This document shows positions 14,169-25,927 of a stretch of DNA of 64,000 nucleotides, in pieces. The stretch comes from Diphasiastrum complanatum (lineage: Eukaryota; Streptophyta; Lycopodiopsida; Lycopodiales; Lycopodiaceae), in assembly GCA_029204225.1 (NCBI GenBank), contig CM055095.1, forward strand, positions 10,038,459 to 10,102,458, written 5' to 3'. Both the position numbers and the translations under genes were made by a program. Position 1 is the stretch's first letter; each line of letters opens with the position of its first letter. The notes under the pieces were generated by a model. It had not been told where the DNA came from and did not search any database. It saw only the letters and a program-made list of their open reading frames with translations.

Positions 14169-17100
14169 ATGGAAGGCTCCTCAGAGATCCGCTTAATCAA
14201 TAAATTCAACAGAGATGACTTCCACACGTGGAAGTTCAAAATGAGGATGATCTTGATTGAAAAGGATTTATGGGGATACGTTAACGGTTCTATAGCCAGA
14301 CTGGCAGAACACGAACAGCTTCCAACTTGGGAAGCCAAGGATGGCAAGGCTCTTGCCATTGTATCTCTAAACCTTAAAGACACTTAAATTGCTCATGTAT
14401 CCAACTGCACTACTTCCAAAGAAGCATGAGATACACTCACCAGCATCTACGAGATCTTAGATGTCTCGACTCGTCTCTTCTCGAGGAAGAAGGTACTAAC
14501 ACTTAGAATGAGTGAAAGCACCTTTGTCAGCGACCATCTGAATGAGTTAAAACAATTGATGAACCAACTCGCTGCAATAGGATCCCCTATATCAAAAGAA
14601 GACTCAACCATGTCTCTTCTTGATGGTCTTCCATCCTCCTATGATAAACTAGTGTTGCTTCTGAGCAATACCCCTGCTTTGTCTTTCCAAAAATTGACAA
14701 CAAGCTTGTTGCAGGAAGAAGTCAGGAGGAAAAGCTTGTCCACATCTACGAGTACCAAATCCATGGCACTCTATTCAAACAAGCAACAATCCAAGAAGAA
14801 GAAAGGCTTCAAGGATAAGAAGACAAAGGCAGAACAACCAACAACATTACAACCACAACAACATCAACAATATAGTCACTCATCATCCAAGACCAAGCTA
14901 TTTTGCAGATATTGCAAAAGAACCAACCACGACATCAAGGAATGTCGCATCCTCAAGCACAATGAAGCAAAGAAGAAGATGCAGCAGCACCAAGAAGGGA
15001 ACTCTAATACAGTCAAAGGATCTCAAGATGAAGAGAAGGCACTGATGGTACAAGATCAATCTAGTAGAGATGCCCATCACTAGTATCTCGATTCAGGTGC
15101 TTCTCAGCACATGACGCCATGCAAGGACCTCTTCTCTACACTCAAAACTACATAATCAAAGTACATTTTCTTTGGTGACTCCGATTCACACCAAGTTGAA
15201 GGCCAAGGGTCTATTCAACTGCAGTTCTCTGATGGCATCACTAGGCAGCCTAATGGAGTACTTCATGTACCCAAATTGATAAAGAACCTTTTATCTATTA
15301 GGAAGATCACAGATCAGGGCTATAGAGCTTTGTTCACTGCCAACCAATGTACTATTTTAGATGAGAACTCAAAGGAAAGCCTCTCTGCTTACATAGAAGG
15401 AAATCTGTACATACTGAGTCACGATGTTGCACTTTATGTGAGTTGTTCAGATGCAAATTTATGGCATTAAAGATTAGGTCATTTAAACATGCGTTCAATC
15501 TTGTATATGCATCACAATAAAATGGTCAAGGACATGAATATAATTGTTGTTACCATAGCTAATCAGACTATATGTGAAATTTATCTACTAGGGAAACAAC
15601 CTAGAACGAGATTTTCCAGAGGACAAGCCAAAAGGGCGAAGTCCATCTTGTCACTGATACACAATGACTTGTGTGGTCCTATGAGCATACCTTCATTAGT
15701 TCAAGCTCTATATTTTATCACATTCATTGATGATTACTCCCGATTTTTCAGTATAATGTTTATTAAGAACAAGTCAGAAGCATTCGTTGCTTCAAAGACT
15801 TCAAGCAATACGCTGAGAACCAAACTGGTCAGAGGATCAAAGTCCTACAGTCTGATTCAGGGAGAGAGTTCTTGTCAAATGAGATAAAGGACTACCTATC
15901 TTCATGTGGCATGCACCACTAGTTTACTACGAGCTACACTCCACAACGGAGTAGCATAGTGGAAGAACTACACACTGTTGGAAGCTGCACAATCCATGAC
16001 AGCAAATTCGCATTTGCCTCAAACCTTTTGGGCGGAAGCTATCTCTACGGCTTGCTATCTGCAAAATCTAAAGCGGTTGATTCCAAGACACCTCTGAAGC
16101 CTACTATAATTACAAACCAAGTTTGAAACACCCGCGTGTTTTCGGATGTCTTTGCTATGCACAAGTGCCATTTGATCTGAGGAAGAAACTGGACCCAATA
16201 AGCTGTAAAAGCATCTTCATCGGCTATTCAACTTCACACAAGGCATATCGTGTTTACGATGTGGTTACGAGCTAGCAGTCGTGATGTTGTCTTCCTTGAA
16301 GACAAATATTACGATTTCAAACAGAAGCAACCAATACAAGAGACTGCCATAGCAGCTCTACTTTCCAGCGATAGGCTACGACCTATGACTGTTCAAGCAA
16401 CATAGTTCATTCCGATGGCTCCACTTACCGTCGATGGGCCTAGACCCACGATCGTTCAACCACAAAATACTACGGTCCCACTCATTCACCAAGGAGAATC
16501 GTCTGATCAAGCACTTGCAGTCCGAAGATCTGTGAGACAATGACAGCAACCTGACCGCTTCATCCCTTAGGCTTTCATCAGTCATGACGAACCTGCCACC
16601 GTAGCAGAAGCATTGTCAATGCCCGATGCAGACAAATGGAAAATTGTCATGGATGTTGAGTATCAATCTCTAATGAAGAACAAGACCTGGATTCTTGTCA
16701 TTCCTCCTACAAGTGTAAAGCCAATTGATTCTAGATGGATCCTTAAGCTGAAGCTTAAGCCAGATGGATTTATATCCAAATGAAAAGCTAGACTGGTGGT
16801 TAAAGGCTTTGAGCTAAGACAATGCTATTTTTCGAATTCGACATAACCGATATGGGCGAAGCTCATTACTGTCTAGGTATTCAAATCCAAAGAGACAGAA
16901 AATATAAGTTGATCTATATTTCTCAGCAAAGATACATTCACAATGTCTCAATCAAATATAATATGATGAATTGAAAATTAGCTCTCTCACCAATGGATCC
17001 AGGACTCAAGATGTCGAAGGAACAGTGTCCAGATGCGTGATTATCCGTATCATTCGATAATAGGATCTCTTATGTACGCGATGATCTGTACCAAACCAAA

Positions 17101-18235
17101 CATAGCTTTTGCAGTCACTTCCTTGAGTCAGTATATGACCAATCCTGATATAACACGTTGGAAGGCTCTTATCAGAGTCATGAGATATCTTCAAGCTACT
17201 ATGGACTTTTGCATTTGTTATGGAGGAGTCGACAACGACAAACTCAATATTCTCAGTGGCTACTCAGATACAAGTCGGACAAGAGATGTAGACACTCGTA
17301 AATCCACTTATGGATTTACATTCTTTCTCAACAATAGTCCTATTTCATGGAACAGTCGCAAGCAAACTTTGATACTATCCTCCTTTGAATCAGAGTATAT
17401 CGTAGCCTCTCAGGCTACAAATGAAGCAATATGGTTGAAAACTTGCTTTTAGATATCAGTCTGAATCAATATGCTCCGACAATTCTATTTTGTGATAATC
17501 AAAGTGCCATTGTTTTATTAGCCAACCCTAGATTTCATTCTAGGAGTAAGTGTCATGCCCACGATTGGTCTTGGGTAGCGTGTCCACGCTAGGGATTAGA
17601 AGACCAACAACCCGTAAGTTAATTGTGACTATAAGGGAATTGGGGCCCTTATGTGTATAAGGTCATAATTAATGGTCTAAGGCCTAAACTCATGATGGTG
17701 GATTTATATGGATCTATCAGTGAGTCATTGGAGAACTGGATGATGTGGCCCAGATGGGTTGCAGAGGTGTGTCTAGTGAGGTGTTGTAGTGCACTACTAG
17801 TGGTGCATGGGCCTTGGAGGGTAAAAGTATACCTATTGGGCTCTCACTAGTGTATCCTTGATTGTGAGACTATTAGCCGTATGTTGGTGGTGTGATGTCT
17901 CATTCCTCTTTGAGATTGATCCATAGCTTGGGGGCTAGATCCGTTCGATGTAGGATTGGTTGGGTTGGTTTGTCCACCATCTGTACCCTTTGTGGTTGCT
18001 TGTTCTAGCATGCTTAGAATAGGATCCTTGGTTTAGGACTTTATAGTAAGCACATTGAAATTAAGTATCCGATATGTTACAAGCAAAGCTATCGACAAAG
18101 AGGTTGACTTGCAGTACTGTCGAATGCAAGATATGACAACAAATATTTTTACTAAAACATTAAGCTTGGATGCACACAAGAAATTTTGTGCAGAACTAAG
18201 TTTGAAGGTCAAAGCATTCATGGATTCACATTAAG
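14169..18235 (+). pseudogene. Ty1/copia gag-pol, degenerate
   Basis: A copia polyprotein in order. Gag starts at ATG 14169, and a second open stretch of 191 codons at 14508-15083 carries the CCHC knuckle CRYCKRTNHDIKEC. Protease YLDSGASQHMTP is near 15090. Integrase shows an HHCC region, then NDLCGP and FIDDYSR near 15665-15740, then SDSGREFLSNEIKDYL near 15850-15890. RT N-terminal LKPDGFIS is near 16755. Most of the RT core is then deleted, with the reading jumping from VVKGFE to DMGEAHYCLGIQIQRD. The RT end (SIIGSLMYAMI) and RNase H (DTRKSTYGFTFF, FESEYIVASQAT) lie at 17033-17450. Stops occur at 14385, before YLDSG and before RLGHLN. A solo LTR splits RNase H at 17551-18045. A purine tract lies at about 18231-18241. 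Confidence 0.88.
17551..18045 (+). repeat. Solo LTR of gypsy family E in copia RNase H, TSD GTAAG
   Basis: A 495-bp LTR starting TGTCATGCCC and ending TTTATA, matching the LTR at 3986-4479. It is flanked by a perfect 5-bp duplication, GTAAG (17546-17550 and 18046-18050). Deleting it plus one duplication rejoins the copia RNase H reading HSRSK to HIEIKYP. It is therefore a clean insertion that later lost its interior by LTR-LTR recombination. Confidence 0.93.
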
Positions 18236-18241
18236 GGAGAG

Positions 18242-18480
18242 TGTTGGATTATTGTTCTTATGATCAAATAATCGTTTTTAATCTTCATCTACTACATTAC
18301 TCAGCTCTGCAATTTTATGCATGTTTCTGCACAGTTTGCAGAAGTACACGGAAATTGCTCACAGGTGGATTCCACAAGTAAATTTCCAAGAAGTACTAAC
18401 TAGAGGACCCATCTTGTTAGAAGCATTCTCAGTTTGCTAACATAAGATTCAAAGAGGGGTTTTCTCATTTTTTTCATTGT
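18242..18480 (+). repeat. 3' LTR start of the plus-strand copia element (right end unclear)
   Basis: Begins TGTTGGATTATTG directly after the purine tract TTAAGGGAGAG. The end seen in the 5' LTR (TACACCAACA) is not found downstream, so this LTR is cut short at an undefined point. Confidence 0.55.
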
Positions 18481-19293
18481 GCTCTTGTTTCCACGTTTGT
18501 TTTCATTCCCTTCGTGATTGAGTGATATTTTATGTATGAATGGTAGGACGGAGATTTGGTTCTCTTGCTTTTCACATGAAGGTAGCTTTTTGATGGCACT
18601 AGCTTGTAGATTTTAAAATTTATGAGAGTTTCAAGCTTGTTATTGTTGTCGAATCCTTTTCTCACTTTTTGTTGTTGTGTAGTGTCACATATGGAATGTA
18701 TTGTTAAATGTGTGGGGTTTTAAAAGCTTTAAATTAGTGCCAAAGTAATGTTAGTATGGTGCTTTTGAGTTGTATTGTTGGCCTTAAGGTTCAAAGGATT
18801 TGCTTAATTTCCTTTTTGCAAATGATTCTAGTTCATGCAAGAAGACTCTAGTTGGCACACTATGATTTTAAGCCTCCATTGTTGATTGTTATTACACATA
18901 TTCAAATTTTGCCATGTCTATATGATTAACAACAATCAATAAGTTTCTTGGTGGCAATTCACACACGTGGCTAACATACAAGTGGGTGAGAGAAAATATA
19001 TCACACGCTTAAAAAGGCCTTGCAAGAACCTAAGGTGATTTTTAGGGCAGAGAAACATTGTGGCCCTTCATACTTTCCATGTTCTAAGAACCAAAGTTAG
19101 CTACTGGCCTTGGGCATGGAGGTTAGGGTGTCTTCATGTGCTACCATACTAGGTCCAACCTTGACTCGAGGAAGGGTTTTCGACCTGTGGCTTCGACCTT
19201 CTCATGAGCCCTAATTTCTTGTTTCACGTTCCTGACCATTTTCTTGATAGGCCTCGTTGTTTGTTTTGGATCTCCACGGGTCGGCCCTGGCAA
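18481..19293. other. No gene recognised
   Basis: About 800 bp upstream of the SAP18 promoter region with no coding signal. It may hold the remainder of the copia LTR and distal promoter DNA. Confidence 0.4.
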
Positions 19294-19510
19294 TTAGATC
19301 ACCTAATAGCACAAAAAATTATCTAGAGAAAACCTCTATAACAAGTCATCACACAGGTGAAATAAGGAGCACGCAACTCGGTCCCCATCACAGGTCTCAC
19401 AGGCAAAGTCTCACAGGCAAAGTTAGATCACATAATAGTGCATCATCTAGAAAAAACCTCTATGGCACTTCATCACACACTCAAAGGAGGAGCACATAAC
19501 AAATCATCAT
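19294..19510. repeat. Imperfect tandem repeat, about 129-bp unit, upstream of the SAP18 promoter
   Basis: Two diverged copies start TTAGATCAC at 19294 and 19423. Each continues through TAATAG, TATCTAGAGAAAACCTCTA-like sequence, TCATCACACA and GGAGCAC. A third partial echo (GGTGGAGCACAACATGGG) follows near 19530. Short internal doublings (CTCACAGGCAAAG twice, ACAACATGGGTCT twice) add to the repetitive structure. Confidence 0.7.
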
Positions 19511-19649
19511 CGGTTCGGTCAGTTCCCAAAGGTGGAGCACAACATGGGTCTCTCCCCATCACAACATGGGTCTTTGGACGCCAGCCCCTCTTGAGGGGCC
19601 TGGTTGAACATGTGAAGAGGCCCTTAGCCACGGGGTTATTGAAGACCCA

Positions 19650-19666
19650 TATATACTTAACCCTAG
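19650..19666 (+). promoter_or_regulatory. Likely SAP18 core promoter: TATA box and telo-box
   Basis: TATATA at 19650-19655 is followed at once by AACCCTAG (19659-19666). The latter matches the plant telo-box (AACCCTA) found in promoters of broadly expressed genes such as those for ribosomal proteins. A pyrimidine-rich leader follows (about 19675-19760), as is common in plant 5' UTRs. The start codon lies 234 bases downstream of the TATA box. The transcription start is inferred, not seen. Confidence 0.55.
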
Positions 19667-19790
19667 TCGAACATTTTCTTTCGTTTTCCTTCCAGGTTTG
19701 CCGTTTACTTGAGTTTCTCTCTATCCTTGCTTTTGCCGCTTTGCTCTTTTCTTTTCTCCGCCATCGCCATCGCCATCGCCAGTTTGCACT

Positions 19791-19856
19791 ATGTTCTTGC
19801 GCATAATACGTACGCTACTGAACCTTGACCTTGCATATTTGATCAATCTTTCTTAG
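19791..19856 (+). CDS. Possible upstream ORF in the SAP18 leader (21 aa)
   Basis: The first ATG after the putative TATA box is at 19791. It opens a 21-codon frame ending with TAG at 19854-19856, 33 bases before the SAP18 start codon. If the transcript starts near 19680, ribosomes would meet this ATG first, which could lower SAP18 translation. The encoded peptide is hydrophobic and unrecognised. A small 5' UTR intron removing it cannot be excluded. Confidence 0.35.
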   Translation: MFLRIIRTLLNLDLAYLINLS

Positions 19857-19889
19857 TATTTTCAGCTGCGATTTAGAAGCAGCAGGAAG

Positions 19890-20021
19890 ATGTCATTGGC
19901 TGCAGCAGCTGCGGCAGCAGCGGCAGACGTGCAATCCAGGCCTCCCAGAATCCCATTGCCGGCTCCTCCTCGCAATTCATCTGGGCCAGCGCGTCCTCCG
20001 ATCATCGTCGATCGCGAGAAG
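19890..20021 (+). CDS. SAP18: SAP18 exon 1 (residues 1-44)
   Basis: Starts at ATG 19890 and encodes a nine-alanine run and a Pro/Arg-rich tail ending IIVDREK. The donor GTATTTGTAA follows at 20022. The tail is probably disordered. The Ala run comes from GCAGCAGCTGCGGCAGCAGC-type repeats. Confidence 0.93.
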
Positions 20022-23000
20022 GTATTTGTAAAAACAATCTATCCATATTTTCAAGCTTTCATGGAAGCTGCATTCACACATACTTTCAATCTTGATGTAG
20101 TGTTGACTATTTTTGTTTGAAGTGCAGACTTGTCCTCTCCTCTTACGCGTCTTTACCAAGGTATGCAAACCGTGTATGATTAAGGCTCCTAAATCTTATA
20201 GCCAAGGTGGAATGTTGTTCAATAAGGTTGCATGTATGTTGTAGGTAGGACGGAATGCTTGCATCTAAAAGGTATGCTTTAGAGATTATGGGTAGATTTC
20301 TGATGTTGCTTTTGTTGGCATTTAAGTACTCTTTGAATATATGATCTAATTCTAGCTTTGTACTCGTGCACTGAAGAAGCGTGTAATTAAATTTATGTAT
20401 TGTATCATTGGCTAGGGAAGGTTATGACATATCTTCTGATCAGCAATGCCATCTGTAGAACAAGTAGAGGGTCCAGATAAATGACATAATATTCAAGAAT
20501 GTGTATATGTATCAGTTACACAGCTTCCGGGAATGTGTGCAAACTAGCCTTCCAGGAACCTCTGGAATTTTGTGTTCCGTTTGTTAACCTTGTCTTTTAA
20601 TTTTTTTTTATAGATTAGATTCTGGTGCTGAAAAAACCACGTACGTGGTGAAGTTTAGCTCCAAAAAAAAAATACTTAGTGACTAAAAATGAACTTTAAG
20701 GTTCTAGGATTGCTGGATCAGTCGCTTTAGAATCGATATTCCATGATCCATCATATATTTCTGTGTAAAAGTGTTATGGTTGATGTACCCCTGGGTCCCA
20801 ACTCTGTATTTATATTTTAGGGCTAGTCTTCACTTATAATGGAGGTAGTTAACCACATTGTATTTCTCTCTCTCTCTCTCTCTCTCTCATGATGGCTGCT
20901 GCCCTGGCCTAGCTCGCCCTACCCTGGTCGCACTCACCTCCCCTCTGACCTCCATCGCACTCAGCGGGTCTTCATGGCCAGAAAAAAGGGGAGCCCTCGC
21001 TCCCCTCCCCCTCCTTCGCTACCCCCTCCCTCTCCTTTGCAGCCTGTCGCTGGCCCTTCACACACCCCCTCGCTGCCTACTCCCTCTCCCACCACCTCTC
21101 CCACCCCCTCGCGGGCCCTTCCCACCCCCTCGCTGCCTGCTCAGCCTACTCCCGCCCCTCCCACCCCCTCGCTGGCCCTTCCCAGCCCCTCGCTGTCTGC
21201 TCAGCCTACTCCCGCCCTCCCATCCCCTCGCTGGCCCTTCCCAACCCCTGGCTGCCTGCTCACAGCCCTCCCCCCTCTTCCTTGGCCCTCTCCTTTCTCC
21301 ATGGTTCTCCTGCCCCCTCCCATTATCCTCTCTCATTCCCTAAAGAAGCCTACTCTCCTACGAAAGCATTTGAACAGTACCTTCTTTCTTGCATGGAACA
21401 GATTACACTGGAATTTAGCTACCTAAGGATGGAAATGGGTCAATTGAAAACCACAATACAAGCTATGGCAATCGAGAAGCAAACTATGATGGCCCGGATC
21501 ATATCTTTGGAAGAGACCTTGAGCAGAAAAGAAGAACCAGCCAGCACCACAAAGATCCAAGAATTGGAGGAACGGATTGAGCAACATAAGGCGGAAACCA
21601 AAACATGGGCCTCTTTATTCAAAGAAGACGGTAAAGAAGTACACACATTTTCAATAGCGTCATCTCAGCCACCATATCCAAAGAAGAAATGCGGAAGTAT
21701 AAATCTCTGAATGTGCGGGTGCGAGGAATTGAAGAAACTAAGGCTCCAATTAAGCATCCAGTTTCCTCACGGATACACTTTCCCACCATCACAACGGAAT
21801 GGAAAAAGCGTGGAGAACTAAAAGAGATCCAACTACACTCATCATACGGTTCACGGGAATAGAGGAGCGGCAAGTTGTCCTTAGGCTACGAGCTAGGCTG
21901 AGAGGTACCCTTGTCTTCATGGACGATGATCTCACACCTATGCAAGTTGCCGAAAGGAGGAAGGTTTTCAGCGAAGCCAAAGCACTGGGAAAAAGGGTGA
22001 TCTATCGGGATGGTAAGGCCTGATACATTGACCCCCAAAAATCTGAGGCATAGGGATTTGGGCCCCCCGGACTTAGGAGCGGTTCGGGGGCCCTCACAAA
22101 AGCATTGCGGTTAAGTTTATGGAACTGCAATGGTATCCATTCTTCAGCTACAGCAGGATACTTATCCTTATACTTACTGAGACACATGAGAGTCCTGAGA
22201 GAGGACTTCCTTGCATTGAGGGATTTTGCTGGCTTTCTACTTGCAGAGGGAAGACGAGGGCACTGACTAGTCGCGGTTCAGGTGGTGTTGCTTGCTTATT
22301 TCGAGACTCTCTCCAGCCATGGGTCGAGCTACTATACACTGACAAGCAGGCTCGCTATATCTGGATCAGGTTGGACCACAGGTTGATGGAGTTAGATCGT
22401 GACATATTCTTGGCTATTTGTTATTTCCCTCCAGAGACAATCGCTTTCACCTCAGAGGAGGAGTCACCTTTCATGGATATTTCATCGGACATTATCAGAT
22501 ATGAGGATCGAGGATATATTCTTCTAGCGGGGGACTTCAATGCTAGGACTGGGTCTAGGCAAACGGAATTTCACAGAGCAGCAAATGATCCACAGCTGAT
22601 ACATGCACTTGATTGGGATGATCTTGGTCTTATACGGCGATCGACAGATGCAGCGGGTCCAGTCACATCATATGGGGAACAGATGCTTCAGTTGGGGCTC
22701 ATGGATTGGCCATTTATAATGGCCTTCTTCAGCTGCCAGGCTCTGGTGACTACACTTGCTTCCCACATAGTGGAGGACATAGCGTCGTCGACTATTTCAT
22801 GGGTTCACCATTTCTCCTTCACTTCATTTCATCCTTCTTTGTACACCGCACCACTCTTTCTGATCATTCATATCTCTCACTCTCTGCCGGTCATCTCCAC
22901 ATCACACCTATTTTCTCTTCGACCCCTACAGCTAAACCCACCTACCGCTACACTTCACATCACACACCACTATACAGAGAAGCCCTCTCCGATCTCCTTA

Positions 23001-25880
23001 CCTATTTCCCACATGAGCATACTTTAGAGGAGCAGTCCCTCTTTCTTGTCCAGACCATCCATACTGCAGCTTCCATTGCCTTTCCATCCCCACGGCCCAA
23101 AGACCAGCAACGTCATAGACCCTATAACCCCTGGTATGATCAGGAATGCATCCAGCTACATCAGAACCTCATATATGCTCGCTCCCATCTTCCTCATATG
23201 ACCAAAACCATATCTCGTGTCTACTGCAGAACCACAAAAAAAAAGAAAATCACATACGAGATTGGTCAGGGTAAGAAACTGATGGATCTCCTCTTTAGTT
23301 CTTCCTCAGGTTCATTCTGGAAGAGGTTCCTTTCACGGTCACCCCCACCACATATCGTAGACCTCAACACTTGGGTCGCATATGCCACATCATTGTACAC
23401 CATGCCAGATACCCCTCCTCTTCCCACCTCCTGTCTCACGAATACTTCTGCCATATTCACTAACGAACTTATAGAAAAGGCCATCACACGACTCCATTCC
23501 CATAAAGCCAAAGACATTGATGAGCTAGAGGCTGAACTTCTAAAGTATGCTCCCGACATCCTCTCACCCTTTCTCTCCATCCTATTCAACCGAGCTGTCA
23601 CCTCTGATTTTCCCTCCATGGTCCACAAACCTCATTCACCCTATCCACAAAGGCGGGGACCCCATGAAAGCTGACAACTACCACACCATTATGATCAGTC
23701 ACCTCTTCGCCAACGTATATGGTTCTATCCTACAGTCAGAGATCAGTACAGAGATGGATGCTAGATCACTGCATGCCATTGGACAGGCGGGTTTCAGACC
23801 GGGATATACTACATCGGATCATATCTTTACTTTGAGGTCCATCATTGAGGAGGCTAAGGCCAAGAGGGAGCGTGTATACTGCTGCTTTGTGGATTTCCGC
23901 AAGGCATTTGATTCTGTGCCTAGGCATCTATTGATACAGAGATTTCATGATCGGGGCTTTTTGGAGGATACTATACAGGCGGTAGTAGCATTGTACAGGC
24001 GAGTTATTGGCAGGGTCCGACTATCAGGAGTTATTTCACCGGAGGTGGTCAATACTATTGGTGTCAAACAGGGATGTCCACTCTCTCCTACACTTTTTGG
24101 TCTTTACATTGATGAGCTAGAGCATGTTATACGGAGTGATGGAGGGGAGGGTTGTACATTGGGCGACCTCATTATTGCTATTCTCCTTTATGCTGATGAT
24201 GTGGTTTTGCTTTCACGGACGAGAGAGGGTTTGCAGCGACACTTAGATGCTCTTCTTTCTTTTTGCACACGGTGGGGTTTGTTGGTGAATGTGGCCAAGA
24301 CTAAGGCTATGGTGTTCAACACCTCTAGGTCTTTCATGAGGCGGCATGAGCTTCTATGGGATGGTCATCCCCTAGAGGCTGTTGATTCCTATACATATCT
24401 AGGAGTACTATTCGCGGGGCCTACGTTTAGCATGAGACACGCGGCTATTTCTTGGGTATGGAAGGGCTATGCCTCACTGGTAGATTTGGAGAGACTATGT
24501 TTCAGCTCACACATCAGAGATGCGACTAGTAAGTGTCGGCTCTTTGAAACTATGGTTGTGCCCTCAGCTATGTATGCTTCCGAGACATGGAGTACTGGTC
24601 TGACAGCTATTGATTGGACATATATCTCCCGGCTCCAGATTCGTTTGCTCTCCCGGATGATACGGGCTAAGGCCCTCAGTACCACACCAGATTATCTTGG
24701 CGGAGTTCGCGGTCCCCCCCATTCAGATTGAGGCCTTATTCCATATTGTGACATTCATACAGAGGTTAGAGGATCTTCAGGACGGGGGTACACATTATGT
24801 AGTTGCAGCTTTATCTTCATCCCGGCGCCTACACTCAGAGGGACACCTTTTCTCATGGTACTCCCAGGCTTGCTGTCTCCTCTCCACATTGGGTATCCAG
24901 ATCAGTGATCTACCTGCGGGCACCCACCAGTACATCAGAGGTCTCCTTTACAGATCATATCTTCATATCACTTGGCAGGGTCCATTGGGGACCAAGAGTG
25001 AGTTTTATCGTACACACTTTCTATCTCTTGATCCAGCTGGCTGCCCCATAGTATCTGGTTACTTGCTGAGGAGTATATCACATAGTCTGCGGATAGCGAT
25101 GGGTCAGTTTCGGGTTTCTTCACATCAGCTGGCTATTGAGACTGGCAGATACAGTGGCACCCCACGAGAGGACCGGCTTTGTAGCATGTGTGTTATGCAT
25201 GAGACTGAGGACGAGTCACATTTCCTCTTCAGATGTCCAGCCTACTATGAGATACGGGGGCGGTACTACTGCTTGTTCAGAGAGCACCCAGTTACACTTT
25301 CTACCTTGATATCTTATGAGGACCCTAGATGTGTCGCACTGATGATCCGAGAGATGTCAGACTTGAGGAGGAGGAGACTAGATGGTACACATTCCCTGAC
25401 ACAGCTGAGCATTGATGAGTGCATATCCCGTCGAAGACAGAGATCCGAGGTACCCATAGGCAGCGACTCAGATGGAGAGGCCGAGATTCTCGGCTCCTTC
25501 GTACACCGACATTAGAGACCATGTCGACGGCCAGAGAGACAATCAGTTATTAGATCACAGTCCAGAGCGCCACGGCAGCAGAGACGACACCGACGGCCTA
25601 TCCGGCGACAGAGGTCCAGGGCACATCTAATCACACCTTCACAACATACCATCCACCATTTCTTTCATGCTGATGGGCATCGTGATATATGATTCCAGGC
25701 TATTGGATCCTGACTGGGTCAACTGTCTTTATGCATTGTATTTGCAGTTATTTAGTTTTATAGATGATTGAGCTTTAAGCTTCTATGTGCACACTTGACA
25801 TGTACCTTTTCTTAGTCCTATGTACCTTAGGGTAATCAAGGACATTAATAAAATCTTTCTTTCTTTCTTTCTCTCTCTCT

Positions 25881-25927
<47 letters not shown>

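Larger units (their letters stand above)
20860..25865 (+). mobile_element. LINE (non-LTR retrotransposon) in SAP18 intron 2, sense orientation
   Basis: About 5 kb holding two ORFs in the usual order. ORF1 has a Pro-rich, coiled-coil and C-terminal domain. ORF2 has an APE-type endonuclease, reverse transcriptase and zinc knuckle. The 5' side begins near a CT dinucleotide run (20868-20889). The 3' side ends near AATAAAATC followed by a TTTC/TC/TA repeat tail rather than a clear poly(A). Both ORFs are broken by frameshifts. No flanking target duplication could be made out because both ends lie in simple repeats. It has the same orientation as SAP18, so its polyadenylation signal could affect that transcript. 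Confidence 0.88.

Noticed and set aside
14096-14383. Minus-strand ORF opposite copia gag
   Set aside because: It is antisense to a clear gag reading and shows no protein signature.
21058-21336. Gly/Arg-rich ORF on the minus strand
   Set aside because: It is the antisense of the C-rich 60-bp minisatellite in LINE ORF1.
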